Positions 17,041 to 26,667 of a DNA stretch of 64,000 bases are shown here, piece by piece. The DNA is taken from positions 1 through 64,000 of the forward strand of contig JAKSDA010000509.1 of NCBI GenBank assembly GCA_022360315.1, written 5' to 3'. Source of the stretch: Pseudomonadota bacterium (lineage in GTDB: Bacteria; Myxococcota_A; Polyangia; Haliangiales; Haliangiaceae). Each line of letters opens with the position of its first letter. Position 1 is the first letter of the stretch. The notes under the pieces are model-generated. The model was not told the DNA's origin and did no database searches. It saw nothing but the letters and a program-made list of their open reading frames with translations. The position numbers and the translations under genes are program-made.

Positions 17041-20000
17041 TCTGGCGTGATTTCGCCATGTCGGTAGGTCCCTCGCCCTTGATGTCCTCCTCGAGCACCA
17101 CGTAGAGACAGGGCACGACGATGAGAGCGACCAGGGTGGCGAAAAGGACGCCGAATCCCAGGCTGATGGCCATGGGGATCAGGAAGCGGGCTTGAATCGA
17201 CGTTTCGAAAATCATCGGCAGGAGGCCAAAAAATGTCGTCAACGAGGTCAGTAGGATCGGTCGAAGCCGACGGGCCCCGCTCTGGATGACCGCTTCCCGC
17301 GCCGTGAGCCCCTCAGCTCGGAATCGGTTTGTCGCATCGATGAGCACCAATGAGTCGTTGACCACGACACCGCTCAAGGCCACGATGCCAAAAATCGAGA
17401 TGAGGCTGAGTTCAAAGCCCATAATCACGTGCCCCACCACAGCGCCCACGAGCCCCAGAGGGATGGCAGCCATCACGATGAACGGCTGGGCATAGCTCCG
17501 GAAGGGAATGGCGAGGAGGGCGAAGATGACAAATAGGGCGAGGATGTAATTCTGGCCCAGACTAGCAAAGGATTCCTGCTGGGAGCGCTGCTGCCCAACG
17601 AGCTTGGCGTCCAGACCCGGATGGCGCTTCCGCAACTGGGGCAAAAGCTCGCCGCGAACCATCTCCAGGACCGGTCGCGGTGAGACAACTCCAGCCGCGA
17701 GCCGCGCTCGGACGTTCACCGTTCGCTTTCCGTCTTCGCGGACGATCGACGTCGGCGCCCGACCGCGTTGGCACTCGGCTACACTCGCCAGCGGGACCAG
17801 CCCACCCGCCGGGGTCCGGATGCGGAGATCCTCGATGTCGAACTCGCTGGTACGCTCGGCATCGGCGAGGCGGACCATGACCCGCACCTCGTCGCGTCCG
17901 CGCTGCTCCCTCAGCGCCTCGGCCCCGAAAAACGCGCCGCGGATCTGGCGCGCCACCGCATCCGCAGTGATCCCGAGGTCACGCGCCTGGGGAAGGAGCC
18001 GGAAATCGAGCTGCGGCTTTCCCGACGCGTAGGTGTTCTCAATATCGGTGAGCTGCTGGAACCGGCGCAGCTCCTCGGCCAGCTCGGAGGAGGCGGCAGC
18101 GAGAATCTCGGTGCTGCGATGAGTGAGTTGGACGTCGACGGGGGTGCCCGCGTCTGGCCCGGCGGCAGAATGTAAGGTAAGCGCCTCGATCCCTACCATG
18201 GGCGGTATGATCGCGCTCCAGGCATCCGAGAATTCCTTTGCAGTGAACCTCCGCTGCTCGGTCGGCACCAGGTTCACCTCCACCGCGACGAGGTGACTGC
18301 CGAACTCGACAGACACCGGTCCCAAACCGCTACCGCCGGCACTTTCACCCAGCTTGGTGAGCATGCCGCGGACGATCGCGTCTCCCCCGAATTTCTCGAT
18401 CGTCTTCTTGGCCGATACTTCGAGAGTGGTCGCAGCGTTTTGGGCCAGTGCCTCGGGCGCGCCATAGGGAAGTCGCACCGACGCGGTAACCCGATTTCCC
18501 TCGAGCTCGGGAAAGAATGAGAACGGCACCAGCCCGGACGCCACCGCTCCCATCGCGGTGATGAACGCAGCCGTGGTGACTGCGATGGTCAAACTCCGAT
18601 TGCGGATCGCAGCGCTGACAAACGGGATATAGGCATTGTCAATGAACCAGCGCAGCCCCCTGCTCACACGCTCGCGGGGGGCGTCGAGAATCCGCCTGAG
18701 TGGCCCCGGATTCTTCGATGAAATATGGGCCACGTGGGCCGGGAGGATGAAGAACGACTCGATGACGGAGAAGATCAGAACCGAGATCACCATCAAGGGA
18801 ATAAGTCTGAAGATCTTGCCCATGGTCCCCGGCACCATCAGCATGGGTGAGAATGCCGCAATCGTGGTCAGCACCGCGAAGAAGACCGGCACGGCCATCT
18901 CGCGCGCGCCCTGAATCGCTCCGTGGAGACGATCCATCCCGCCCTCGATCGTATGGAAGGCGTGCTCCCCCACGATGATCGCGTCGTCGACGACCATGCC
19001 CAGAGTAACGATGAGGGCAAAGAGCGTGATCATGTTGATGCTGAGGCCTATCCCCGGAGCCAGAAGGAATGCCCCGAGGAAGCTGATCGGAATCCCGAGC
19101 GACACCCACAGAGCCAACCGCGAGTCGAGGAAGAGCGCAAGTATGAGCACCACGAGCAAGAGCCCGAGCCAGGCGTTGTCGACCAGAAGGTCGATGCGCT
19201 GTTGCAGAACCTCGGAGCTATCCGACCACACCGCGAGTTCGATGGTCCCGGGCAGCGTGCCCCGCATTTGCTCGACGATAGTGCGCGCTGCCTCGGCCAC
19301 GCCGGTCGGGGTCTCGTCTCCGACGCGGTATACAGTGACCCGGACCGCGGGCTTGCCGTTGTAGAGCAAAGCGCGGTCCACGTCCTTATAGCCGTCGTCG
19401 ATGTTGGCCACCCTGCCCAGGGGAACCCGAGCCCCCTCGGCCGTGCTGCTCACGACAATGTCCTCGAACTGCTCGCCCACAAGACGGCGGTTGCTCACTC
19501 GCACCAGAATTTCGCCCCCAGCGGTTTCGAGTTCCCCGCCGGGAAGTTCGAGCGAACCGAGTCGGATCTGTCGCGCGATGTCGCCCGGGCTCAAACCATA
19601 CCCCTCGACAACCGAACGCGGGAGCTCGACTGCGATCTCCACCGGCGGGACCCCCACGATGTCGACCTGGGTGATGTCCCGGTGGTCCAGGAGATCGCTC
19701 CGCAAACGCTCTGCCAACTGATGCAATGTCCTGAGTTCGACGTCGCCAGCAATGACGACAGTGATGACCTCGCGCCGTCCTGAACCGAGTGCCACAGTGG
19801 GCGACTCGGCCTCCTCGGGGAATGTTTGGACGCGATCCACCGCCGCTTTCACGTCGTTCAAGGCCTTGTCCGGGTCCGCTCCGAGGAGCAGCTCGACTAC
19901 GACTGTGCCCAGCCCCTCCGCTGCCTCCGAGGTGACGCGCTTGACCCCGTCGAGACCGCGGACTTCCTCCTCGATGGCAAGGATGATTCCCTGCTCCACG

Positions 20001-20212
20001 TCGGTTGGGCTCGCGCCCGGGTAGGGCATGGTCACGCGCACCAGATCCAGAGTAAACTCTGGAAACACTTCCTGCTTGGTACGCAGAACGCCCAAGGTCC
20101 CCCCGACCAGGATGAGAAACATGAGCAGGTTCGCTGCCACGGAATTGCGCGCCATCCAGGCGATGGGACCACCGATCCGAGGCGTGGTACCTGTGGTTGT
20201 CTCAGTGGGCAC
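17012..20212 (-). CDS. RND efflux transporter permease (AcrB/HAE-like)
   Basis: A 1066-residue inner-membrane permease of normal length. It starts with the N-terminal helix (NSVAANLLMFLILVGG), followed by the porter motif region GASPTDVEQ, a long periplasmic loop, and the central helices with the TLGMVVDDAIIVGEH motif near residue 410, whose Asp pair carries protons in this family. A second half repeats the pattern, with GVVVNDSLVLIDATN near 985. It works with a periplasmic adaptor, encoded just upstream with a short overlap, and an outer-membrane TolC-type channel that is not in this window. It sits directly downstream of the siderophore cluster on the same strand, so siderophore export is a possibility, not shown. 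The last residues run into the IS701-like fragment and may be altered. Confidence 0.93.
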   Translation of the reverse strand: MPTETTTGTTPRIGGPIAWMARNSVAANLLMFLILVGGTLGVLRTKQEVFPEFTLDLVRVTMPYPGASPTDVEQGIILAIEEEVRGLDGVKRVTSEAAEGLGTVVVELLLGADPDKALNDVKAAVDRVQTFPEEAESPTVALGSGRREVITVVIAGDVELRTLHQLAERLRSDLLDHRDITQVDIVGVPPVEIAVELPRSVVEGYGLSPGDIARQIRLGSLELPGGELETAGGEILVRVSNRRLVGEQFEDIVVSSTAEGARVPLGRVANIDDGYKDVDRALLYNGKPAVRVTVYRVGDETPTGVAEAARTIVEQMRGTLPGTIELAVWSDSSEVLQQRIDLLVDNAWLGLLLVVLILALFLDSRLALWVSLGIPISFLGAFLLAPGIGLSINMITLFALIVTLGMVVDDAIIVGEHAFHTIEGGMDRLHGAIQGAREMAVPVFFAVLTTIAAFSPMLMVPGTMGKIFRLIPLMVISVLIFSVIESFFILPAHVAHISSKNPGPLRRILDAPRERVSRGLRWFIDNAYIPFVSAAIRNRSLTIAVTTAAFITAMGAVASGLVPFSFFPELEGNRVTASVRLPYGAPEALAQNAATTLEVSAKKTIEKFGGDAIVRGMLTKLGESAGGSGLGPVSVEFGSHLVAVEVNLVPTEQRRFTAKEFSDAWSAIIPPMVGIEALTLHSAAGPDAGTPVDVQLTHRSTEILAAASSELAEELRRFQQLTDIENTYASGKPQLDFRLLPQARDLGITADAVARQIRGAFFGAEALREQRGRDEVRVMVRLADAERTSEFDIEDLRIRTPAGGLVPLASVAECQRGRAPTSIVREDGKRTVNVRARLAAGVVSPRPVLEMVRGELLPQLRKRHPGLDAKLVGQQRSQQESFASLGQNYILALFVIFALLAIPFRSYAQPFIVMAAIPLGLVGAVVGHVIMGFELSLISIFGIVALSGVVVNDSLVLIDATNRFRAEGLTAREAVIQSGARRLRPILLTSLTTFFGLLPMIFETSIQARFLIPMAISLGFGVLFATLVALIVVPCLYVVLEEDIKGEGPTDMAKSRQNENGRPLRH

Positions 20213-21389
20213 CCTCGGCTCCCTGCACAGGTTTGCCCGCGGACGGAATGGAGCGGGTTATTTCTACCAGCATCCCGGCGATGGGCAGGGACAGGGGAGA
20301 GGTGACGACGCGCGCGCTCGGCTCGAGCCCCGCAGTGACGATCACAGTCCGCAGAGTCCGCCAGGCGACCCTGACCTCGCGCCGGGCCAGCTTGCTCTCA
20401 TCATCGACGATCCATACCGCGTCGCCATGCAGCGCTTCACGGGGGAGTTCGACCGCATCCTCGATCGGCTTGCCTTCGATCGCGATATCCACGTAGGACC
20501 CGGTGAGCAGAGGAACACCGTCGATCTCGTCCAGGGGGCGTTCAACTGCAATGACCACCCGAGCCGTCCGAGTGGTTTCATCGAGCCCGCCCGCGAGCCG
20601 CAATGCGCGACCTTCGCGCACCGACGATCGAGCCGGCCCGAGACGAAGCGCCACCCTGGCCCGGGAGCCCGTGCCGTCCTTGCGAAGCATGAGTGCGGGG
20701 AGATGTTCGACCGGGACCGAGGCAATTACCCAAAAGCGGTCTGTCCCCACCAGGGTGGCTACTTGCATGGTCGGTCCGACGAGCTGTCCGGTCTCGACGC
20801 GCTCCGACGTCACCAGAGCGTTGAAAGGAGCTCGCACGGTGGTTCGCTCGAGGGCGAGACGGGCGCGCTTGAAACCGCTTCGGGCCGATCGCAGTTGGGC
20901 CTCGACCTCGGCGAGCTGGGGTTTGCGCAACGCCAGTGCCGCTCGCTGCTCCCGCTGTTTGTCGCCAAAGCGTTCCCACTCCTGCCGCGCGATCTCTTGC
21001 TTGCCCTGCTCGAGGGTCAGGTCGATCTCGGCCTGCTTCACGCGGCTCTCTTCCTGCTGAACCGCGAGTCTGTAGTCCCGCGGATCGAGGCGGAGTAGAA
21101 CCTCGCCCTTTGCGACCCGCCCACCGGGGACCAGATTCGGCGATTGCCACACCACACGACCGTTGACCTCAGGGGTGAGAACTACTTCGCGCGCCGGGAT
21201 CACCGTGCCCGAGGCATGGACCTCTGCCGTAATGGCGGCTTTGTTTACGACAACCACCTCGACCACGGCGACTGCGACCACGGCCTCGCCGCGCACACTC
21301 GTCGGACGCATCGCGAACATGGCCATGGCGCCACCCACGGCGCCGAAGACAACGAGAGTGGGGAGCAGAATCCGGTATGAGGTCTTCAT
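20202..21389 (-). CDS. RND efflux periplasmic adaptor subunit (membrane fusion protein)
   Basis: About 395 residues from the ATG at 21389, chosen because GGAGGA lies 7 bases upstream; the longer open frame (to 21590) overlaps a flavoprotein relic. The protein has an N-terminal membrane anchor (LLPTLVVFGAVGGAMAMF), a biotinyl-lipoyl-like half (VHASGTVIPAREVVLTPEVNGRV), a coiled-coil hairpin at about 100-165 rich in Gln/Glu/Arg (KQAEIDLTLEQGKQEIARQEW), the second lipoyl half (TVRAPFNALVTS) and a beta-barrel domain. It links the permease encoded downstream, whose start overlaps this stop by 11 bp, to an outer-membrane channel. Confidence 0.92.
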   Translation of the reverse strand: MKTSYRILLPTLVVFGAVGGAMAMFAMRPTSVRGEAVVAVAVVEVVVVNKAAITAEVHASGTVIPAREVVLTPEVNGRVVWQSPNLVPGGRVAKGEVLLRLDPRDYRLAVQQEESRVKQAEIDLTLEQGKQEIARQEWERFGDKQREQRAALALRKPQLAEVEAQLRSARSGFKRARLALERTTVRAPFNALVTSERVETGQLVGPTMQVATLVGTDRFWVIASVPVEHLPALMLRKDGTGSRARVALRLGPARSSVREGRALRLAGGLDETTRTARVVIAVERPLDEIDGVPLLTGSYVDIAIEGKPIEDAVELPREALHGDAVWIVDDESKLARREVRVAWRTLRTVIVTAGLEPSARVVTSPLSLPIAGMLVEITRSIPSAGKPVQGAEGAH

Positions 21390-21492
21390 GGTCGGTCCTC
21401 CTCGGGGCCACGCCCCGTCGGCCGATAGGATCGCGAGGTCCTCATGCAGTAGGATCTGAGACCGGTAGGCCAGGGCGAAAACCGGCACGGTT

Positions 21493-22112
21493 TCAATTGC
21501 GCAGCGCATCCGAAGGGCGGATGAAATCCACACTCTGCAATGACGATGAGTAGTTGTGGAAACCGTATTCCAGCGTGACCGTGAATACATGATCGGCTTG
21601 GTGGAAATCCCTGCGCTCCTCGACCAGGTCTATCGGAAGCTCTCGAATGTAGCGGGCCTTGCCCGAAGAAACCAGTATCACGTCGCATAGAAAAGCGTTC
21701 ATTTGATACAAGCCCGATGAAACGCTGACCCGGTCGATGATGTGCCCTGCGAGCGCTATGAGTTCCTGCTTCGCCCTCAGTTCGAACTCCTCGGCTGGCA
21801 GGGAAACGCCCTGGTAACGCTCTTCCAATAGATGAAATAGCGTCCTCACGTTGTAGCGAAAGCCGTGAATAAACGAGGACGCAGATCGCTTGTCTCGGGC
21901 AGCCATCGCGGCTCCGATAAAATACACATCTTGTTGATCGATAATAGGGTTCGATGTCGAGGGTGCTTTTCGAAGAAGGCCGCCGGTTTGTCTGCCGCCT
22001 CCAGAACAATGTAGCGTCGCTTCACCTTGTCCGGAAAGTAGGCCATCTGCAACCCTGCAGGCCCTGCACTCACAATGATGTAATCGTATCCAGAGTTCGT
22101 TGTACTCGCCAT
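21493..22112 (-). pseudogene. FAD-dependent oxidoreductase (FOXRED2-like) with internal deletion
   Basis: Two out-of-frame pieces remain. The 5' piece (21846-22112, 88 residues) begins with the FAD-binding strand YDYIIVSAGPAGLQMA, in which the first glycine of GxGxxG is now Ser, and runs to HPRHRTLLSINK. The 3' piece (21493-21927, 144 residues) begins at MYFIGAAMAARDKRSASSFIHGFRYNV, which is the C-terminal block of the same family, where LYFAGT...GFIHGFRY is typical. The roughly 300 residues between them, including the NADPH-binding part, are absent, and the pieces are in different frames. This is a clear deletion relic of a flavin monooxygenase/oxidoreductase at the 3' end of the siderophore operon. 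Confidence 0.75.
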
Positions 22113-22206
22113 GTCAAACCTCTATATCAGACCCATGCATCATGTCCCGGGTCACATATCATATTGCTACAACTTGCTATTGCATTTCGAGATGGCACAA
22201 TCCGTT

Positions 22207-23010
22207 TTACGGAAAGTAATCGGGTGGCGGATGTACCCGCGCACGATCCGAAGGGGATTGGAGAGAAAAGCCGAAAGCGCGGGCAATGCTCGCAATAAAC
22301 GCATCGGGGTGCTGTGTGATGTAGAAGTGATCGCCTGCGATGGCGTGCAACACCGTGCGACCCTTCAACCAGTGCGTCCAGGCGTCGACTTCGTCGCGAC
22401 GGGCTTCATCGTCAGACCTGCCGTACAGAAGCAGGGTGGGCGTCTCCAGTCCCGCGGCACGCTCGTCCAGCGTACGGTGGTAGTGCTCCGCAGCGTAAAA
22501 GTCACCGCGTAGCATGGGTAAATAACAAGCTCTGAATTCGGCGTCGGTGCGCAATGTGCGCGGGCATCCGCCGATTCGAATCAGTTGCTCGATAAAACCA
22601 TCATCATCGAAAGGGCTGAGCAAGCGCCGCGATTCCAAATGTGGAGCATGACAGGCCGACACCACCAGGCCGGCAGGCGCCCGGCCAGACGTCTCGAGCA
22701 GTCGGCAGGTTTCGAACGCGACCTGCGCCCCCATGCTATGCCCGATCAGAAACCACGTTCCGCCCGGTGGACGCGCGCGCAGCTCGACTGCCAGCTGCGA
22801 CGCCATCTCGGCGATGCTGGTGACAACGGGCTCCTGAATGCGATGATCGCGTCCAGGATAAATCACCAGGGAAGTCGAAACATCTATTCTGTCGAGCGCT
22901 TTCCAGCCGCGAAAGGCACTGTAGCTCCCGCCCGCAAAGGGGCAGATAATCAGATGTGGCCTCGACCGCGGTGCGCTGGACAGAGGACGTATCAGCTGGG
23001 AGACGCTCAT
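22207..23010 (-). CDS. Type II thioesterase of the siderophore NRPS (YbtT/PchC-like)
   Basis: A 267-residue alpha/beta hydrolase of the external (type II) thioesterase family. Features: the N-terminal LIICPFAGGS block, nucleophile elbow GHSMGA with the catalytic Ser at about residue 92, an Asp in LLYGRSDDEA near 200, and the catalytic His in AGDHFYITQHP near 227. Such enzymes remove wrongly loaded or stalled groups from carrier proteins and are standard in pyochelin and yersiniabactin clusters. It lies about 90 bp downstream of the salicyl-AMP ligase gene, same strand. The C-terminus has a short charged extension. Unlike the TE domain inside NRPS2, its nucleophile is the usual Ser. Confidence 0.9.
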   Translation of the reverse strand: MSVSQLIRPLSSAPRSRPHLIICPFAGGSYSAFRGWKALDRIDVSTSLVIYPGRDHRIQEPVVTSIAEMASQLAVELRARPPGGTWFLIGHSMGAQVAFETCRLLETSGRAPAGLVVSACHAPHLESRRLLSPFDDDGFIEQLIRIGGCPRTLRTDAEFRACYLPMLRGDFYAAEHYHRTLDERAAGLETPTLLLYGRSDDEARRDEVDAWTHWLKGRTVLHAIAGDHFYITQHPDAFIASIARAFGFSLQSPSDRARVHPPPDYFP

Positions 23011-23103
23011 ATCATATCGACCCGATGGTGTATGTCATCTGATATCCGTGGATCACGACACTGCCAGGACTGAAACCGAGTGATGCCATCTGCCTGCACC
23101 CGA

Positions 23104-24735
23104 TCAGGTCGGCAACTCGAGTGACACACTGCCAACGTGCTCGGCCAACGCTTGCTTGTTGACCTTGCCCAGGCGCGTGGTCGGAAAGTGATCCAGCACG
23201 ACCAGACGGTCTGGCAATTTGAACGCGGCCAGACCCAACCCCCCCAGGTACGCATTCAACTCGGCGAGAGTGGGCGCCGCGCCGCTGGCTATGATGCAGG
23301 CACAGCTGCGCTCGCCCAGGGTTTCGTCCGGGACGCCGACCATTGCGACGTCGCGGACTGCGGGGTGCGCCAGAAGGTGGTTTTCGACTTCCTCGACCGG
23401 AACCTTGTCGCCGCCGCGATTGATCACGTCTTTGCTGCGACCTTCTACCACGAAATGCCCACTGGGCAGACGCCGGACCAGATCGCCCGTACGATAAAAG
23501 CCGTCGGCTGTGAATGCCTGGCGATTGTATTCCTCGGCGCGGTAGTAGCCACGTATCGTATAGGGCCCGCGTACCTGGAGCTCACCAATCTCGCCCTCGT
23601 TTACTTCGGTATCGTCACGATCGACAATTCGCACCTCGTCGTCCGCGGCCAGCGGGCGGCCTTGTGTGTTGACGACCAGATCGTCGGGATCGTCGAGCCC
23701 GGTGAAATTGAGCAACCCTTCTGCCATGCCGTAGACCTGCTGCAATCGGCAGCCGAGTACCGGCTCGATGCGTGCCGCGGTTTCGGCCTTCAAGCGCGCC
23801 CCCCCGGCCTGCAACCATTGCAAGCTGCTCAGATCCTCGGTGGTCCATTCGGTGGCCTCCAGCCATAGCAAGACCAGGGGCGGGATCAGAGCTGTCACCG
23901 TGATCTTCTCTTTCTCGATCAGCGGAAACGCGGTATCGGGGCTGGGATCTCCACAGAATACCACTGTGCCTCCCGCGTACAGGGTGCCCAACGCTCCGGG
24001 GCAGCCCAGGGCAAAGTTGTGCGCAATGGGCAAGCTCACCAGATAGCGAGTCGCCCGGTCCAGAGCAGCTGCCGCGGCGCTGGCGCGAACATTGTAGACA
24101 TAGTCGTCATGGGTGCGCGGAATGAGCTTGGGCGAACCAGTCGTGCCGCCAGACAAGAGCAGCAAGGCCACTTCGTGGGGATCGGGCTCGGCCATCTCAT
24201 TGGCCGGGGCTTCGACGGCCCGTGCCTCGATGTCGGTGAGTGACACGAACTCCTGCGCATCACCCACTACGACAACATGCTGTAGGTTTGCCGCTTTTTC
24301 GCATACCGAACGGGCCAAGGTTCGATAATCAAATCCCAGGTGCGTATCTGCAATCACGTAGGCGACCGACTCGGAGATGTGCGCGAGATCGACGATCTCG
24401 CTCTCGCGATGCGCGGGCAGCGCCAGGACCGGGATGGCACCAATTCGAAACAGGGCAAAACACAGGGGCAAAAACTCTGCGATGTTGGGCAAATGCACCA
24501 GAATACGCTGCTGCCTCTCGATGCCGAGCGCGCGCAACCCGGCGGCCAGGCAGTCCGCGTGTTCATCGAGTTCTCGATAGGTCCACCGGCGCTCGCCGTC
24601 CACCAGGGCCACCTGAGTCGGTGTGGCCCACGCCTGAGTGCGCAGTAGCTGTCCGAGAGTTTCACTTCGCCAGTAACCGAGCTCGCGATATCGAGCTGTG
24701 AACTTCGCGGGCCAATCGACAAATCCATTCAGCAT
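23104..24735 (-). CDS. Salicyl-AMP ligase (YbtE/PchD-like aryl acid adenylation enzyme)
   Basis: A 543-residue stand-alone aryl-acid adenylating enzyme. I start at ATG 24735 because GAGGAGA precedes it at 5-6 bases; an ATG 33 bp upstream lacks this. Motifs: LLLSGGTTGSPKLIPRTH (ATP loop, about 190), HNFALGCPG (about 235), VYGMAEGLLNFTGLDDP (about 335), TGDLVRR and the C-terminal catalytic Lys in RLGKVNK (about 525). In the EntE/YbtE group the residue before PG tends to be Cys for salicylate and Ser for 2,3-dihydroxybenzoate, so GCPG points to salicylate. The salicylate synthase in the same cluster agrees. The enzyme should activate salicylate and load the carrier protein at the start of NRPS1. 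Confidence 0.93.
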   Translation of the reverse strand: MLNGFVDWPAKFTARYRELGYWRSETLGQLLRTQAWATPTQVALVDGERRWTYRELDEHADCLAAGLRALGIERQQRILVHLPNIAEFLPLCFALFRIGAIPVLALPAHRESEIVDLAHISESVAYVIADTHLGFDYRTLARSVCEKAANLQHVVVVGDAQEFVSLTDIEARAVEAPANEMAEPDPHEVALLLLSGGTTGSPKLIPRTHDDYVYNVRASAAAAALDRATRYLVSLPIAHNFALGCPGALGTLYAGGTVVFCGDPSPDTAFPLIEKEKITVTALIPPLVLLWLEATEWTTEDLSSLQWLQAGGARLKAETAARIEPVLGCRLQQVYGMAEGLLNFTGLDDPDDLVVNTQGRPLAADDEVRIVDRDDTEVNEGEIGELQVRGPYTIRGYYRAEEYNRQAFTADGFYRTGDLVRRLPSGHFVVEGRSKDVINRGGDKVPVEEVENHLLAHPAVRDVAMVGVPDETLGERSCACIIASGAAPTLAELNAYLGGLGLAAFKLPDRLVVLDHFPTTRLGKVNKQALAEHVGSVSLELPT

Positions 24736-24749
24736 AGAAGTCTCCTCGA

Positions 24750-25475
24750 TCAATTCACTGTGCTGCACTGGACTGGCTCGGATACCGATCCAGCGGGTTG
24801 CACCACTGCGCCGTGCAGAAGCGCCGCGTCCAGCTCGTGGGTCAACCCGGTGAGTTCGACACTACGGACGGCTGTGGTTTCGGCTGTGTCCAGCGCAAAC
24901 GTGGGATCATCACCAATTATCCGGTGCAATGCCTCTCGGTCCTCGTCGCGCACACCCATCCGCACCCGACTCATGCGAGTGGAGCCATTGGGGTGTTCGT
25001 TGTGTTTGGGATGCTGAGGCGGATCGTATGGAGTGAGGAGGATGGGAAGGCGACGATTCTTGGGATAGGCATACTGGTAGCGGAGCCGCTGTCCATGGAT
25101 GTTCGTACGTCGCCATGGGATGGCCCTGCCTACAGGCACGCCTGCACGGCGGAATGCGGCCAGTTCGCGTTTGAAGTCGGCCCCATCAATGACAACCGCG
25201 ACGTCACAGAAGCCTTCGCCCTTTTCAGCCCAGCCAACCATGCGGCGACCAGAACCGCGTCCGGCAAGGAACTCGATCGGCCATTTGAACCATTTGGCGC
25301 CGAATGGGAACGAGAGAAGCTCGATGATCGGTCCCTCTGTGAACCATATGTGTGCGTGTAGGGCCTTTTTTTCAGGTACCGCATACTCCACTTTGAATCC
25401 GAGTGCACGATAGTCGCGCACTGCTCGATGAATATCGCGGACCCAGATCAATACGTGGCTGCATGAAGTCGCCAT
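24750..25475 (-). CDS. VOC-fold (glyoxalase-like) protein in siderophore operon
   Basis: About 241 residues from ATG 25475, which follows the stop of the imide reductase gene by one base and has GGAG 9 bases upstream; a start 11 codons earlier is less likely. The N-terminal half (HVLIWVRDIHRAVRDYRALGFKVEYA) is a vicinal-oxygen-chelate/glyoxalase-like fold, with an IWFTEGPIIELLSFP strand and a second VOC-like unit starting near residue 85 (CDVAVVIDGADFKRELAAF). The metal ligands are not clear enough to name. VOC proteins can be isomerases, dioxygenases, or binding proteins giving self-resistance. In this cluster it could act on, or bind, the siderophore or its iron complex; this is inference, since such a gene is not part of the textbook pyochelin or yersiniabactin sets. 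Confidence 0.7.
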   Translation of the reverse strand: MATSCSHVLIWVRDIHRAVRDYRALGFKVEYAVPEKKALHAHIWFTEGPIIELLSFPFGAKWFKWPIEFLAGRGSGRRMVGWAEKGEGFCDVAVVIDGADFKRELAAFRRAGVPVGRAIPWRRTNIHGQRLRYQYAYPKNRRLPILLTPYDPPQHPKHNEHPNGSTRMSRVRMGVRDEDREALHRIIGDDPTFALDTAETTAVRSVELTGLTHELDAALLHGAVVQPAGSVSEPVQCSTVN

Positions 25476-25476
25476 A

Positions 25477-26667
25477 TCATTGTACTCCAGTTGTAGGTTG
25501 TCGTTCATTGGACGTAATTCTGGCTGTATCGGGCCTGATGGATCGCGCGGCGGCCTGCAATTCGGCCAGGGGCAGCGGTTGTGGAGTCTCCGGTCGGATC
25601 AGCTCGGGCAACCCGATCCGTGCCGTCAGGTCCCGCCAGGCCAGGGACACGTTCAGTCCCCACTGTCCACTTTTTACTCGGCGGGCCGGATCGTCGATAT
25701 CGGCGCATAGGTCGCGCAACGCGACTGCGATGGCCTCCGGCCAGGTCCGCGCGAATACGTCGTGATAGCTGCGGGTTTGCGGATCACCCAGGATCGCAGT
25801 ACTGGGTACGGCAAGGCGTTCCGTACCCGGCCCGCTCAGGAGCAGACGTCCGGTCGGATCGCGCGGCGAATGCATGCGCGCATTCCATAGAACCGGCCCG
25901 TGGGTATCGGCAAGGCTCAGCACCCCGGCATCGCATCCGATCGAGATGCGATGCATCAAAAATGAGTGATTGTCGGGATCCTCGGGGTGGACCTGGTTCT
26001 GCACGCGCAATGTCAGGGGCACATCGCCGATGACCGCGTACAGGCTGTGATAGGGCTGGGAGGCCGCCGACCGGGAGGTGCCAGCTGGCGGTGCGCAGTC
26101 AAAAAAGAACCAGGGGCGCAGGTTGCCGACAGCGCGGCCGAGAATGTCGAGCAGGGGATAGGCCACTTGACTGTTGCACGCCGCATCGATGAACTGCAGC
26201 CGTTGACGTGTCCGGAGGTATTCGGCCACAGCGAGGAACTGCCGGATCGGACGCAGGTTGGGATACAGCGTGTTGATCGCATAGGCGGCGCCGCCGCGCC
26301 TGGCAGCTACCAGACACGCGGTGATCTCGCTGGCGTGTACAGGATGCTCTTGCAACACGTGGATGCCGCGCTCAAGCAGCGCCCTGGCGATATCGGCCCC
26401 GGGACCACCAGTGGCTCCGGAGCGCACGACCACGCATGCGATATCCGTGTTGTCGGGAACCTGCTCGACTGCCGTGTAGAGCGGCACGCCGTAGCGTGTG
26501 GCGCAATCCCTGGAGTACGCGCTGCCGCGGGCGAGTATCCCAGCGAGGACGAACGTTTCTGGCGCGGATGCGACACCTTCGAGATAAATGCGACCAAAGG
26601 CCGTGCCAGCCACGACGACTCGCTTTTTCGCGCCGACGCTTATCGGGAGTGTGGGTGTGGTGGTCAT
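25477..26667 (-). CDS. Thiazolinyl imide reductase (Irp3/YbtU/PchG-like)
   Basis: A 396-residue NADPH-dependent reductase that converts an enzyme-bound thiazoline to thiazolidine. The start at 26667 overlaps the stop of the upstream gene as ATGA. Family marks: the nucleotide-binding VVVAGTAFGRIYLEGV at about residue 17, LARGS...YGVPLYTAVEQVP, ACVVVRSGATGGPG, and the block GIHVLQEHPVHASE near 100 followed by the Tyr in NTLYPNL. A His and a Tyr in these two places are the proposed general acids in the Yersinia enzyme Irp3, and both are present here, so this copy should be active, unlike the reductase half of the fusion protein upstream. It should reduce one of the three predicted rings. Confidence 0.93.
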   Translation of the reverse strand: MTTTPTLPISVGAKKRVVVAGTAFGRIYLEGVASAPETFVLAGILARGSAYSRDCATRYGVPLYTAVEQVPDNTDIACVVVRSGATGGPGADIARALLERGIHVLQEHPVHASEITACLVAARRGGAAYAINTLYPNLRPIRQFLAVAEYLRTRQRLQFIDAACNSQVAYPLLDILGRAVGNLRPWFFFDCAPPAGTSRSAASQPYHSLYAVIGDVPLTLRVQNQVHPEDPDNHSFLMHRISIGCDAGVLSLADTHGPVLWNARMHSPRDPTGRLLLSGPGTERLAVPSTAILGDPQTRSYHDVFARTWPEAIAVALRDLCADIDDPARRVKSGQWGLNVSLAWRDLTARIGLPELIRPETPQPLPLAELQAAARSIRPDTARITSNERQPTTGVQ

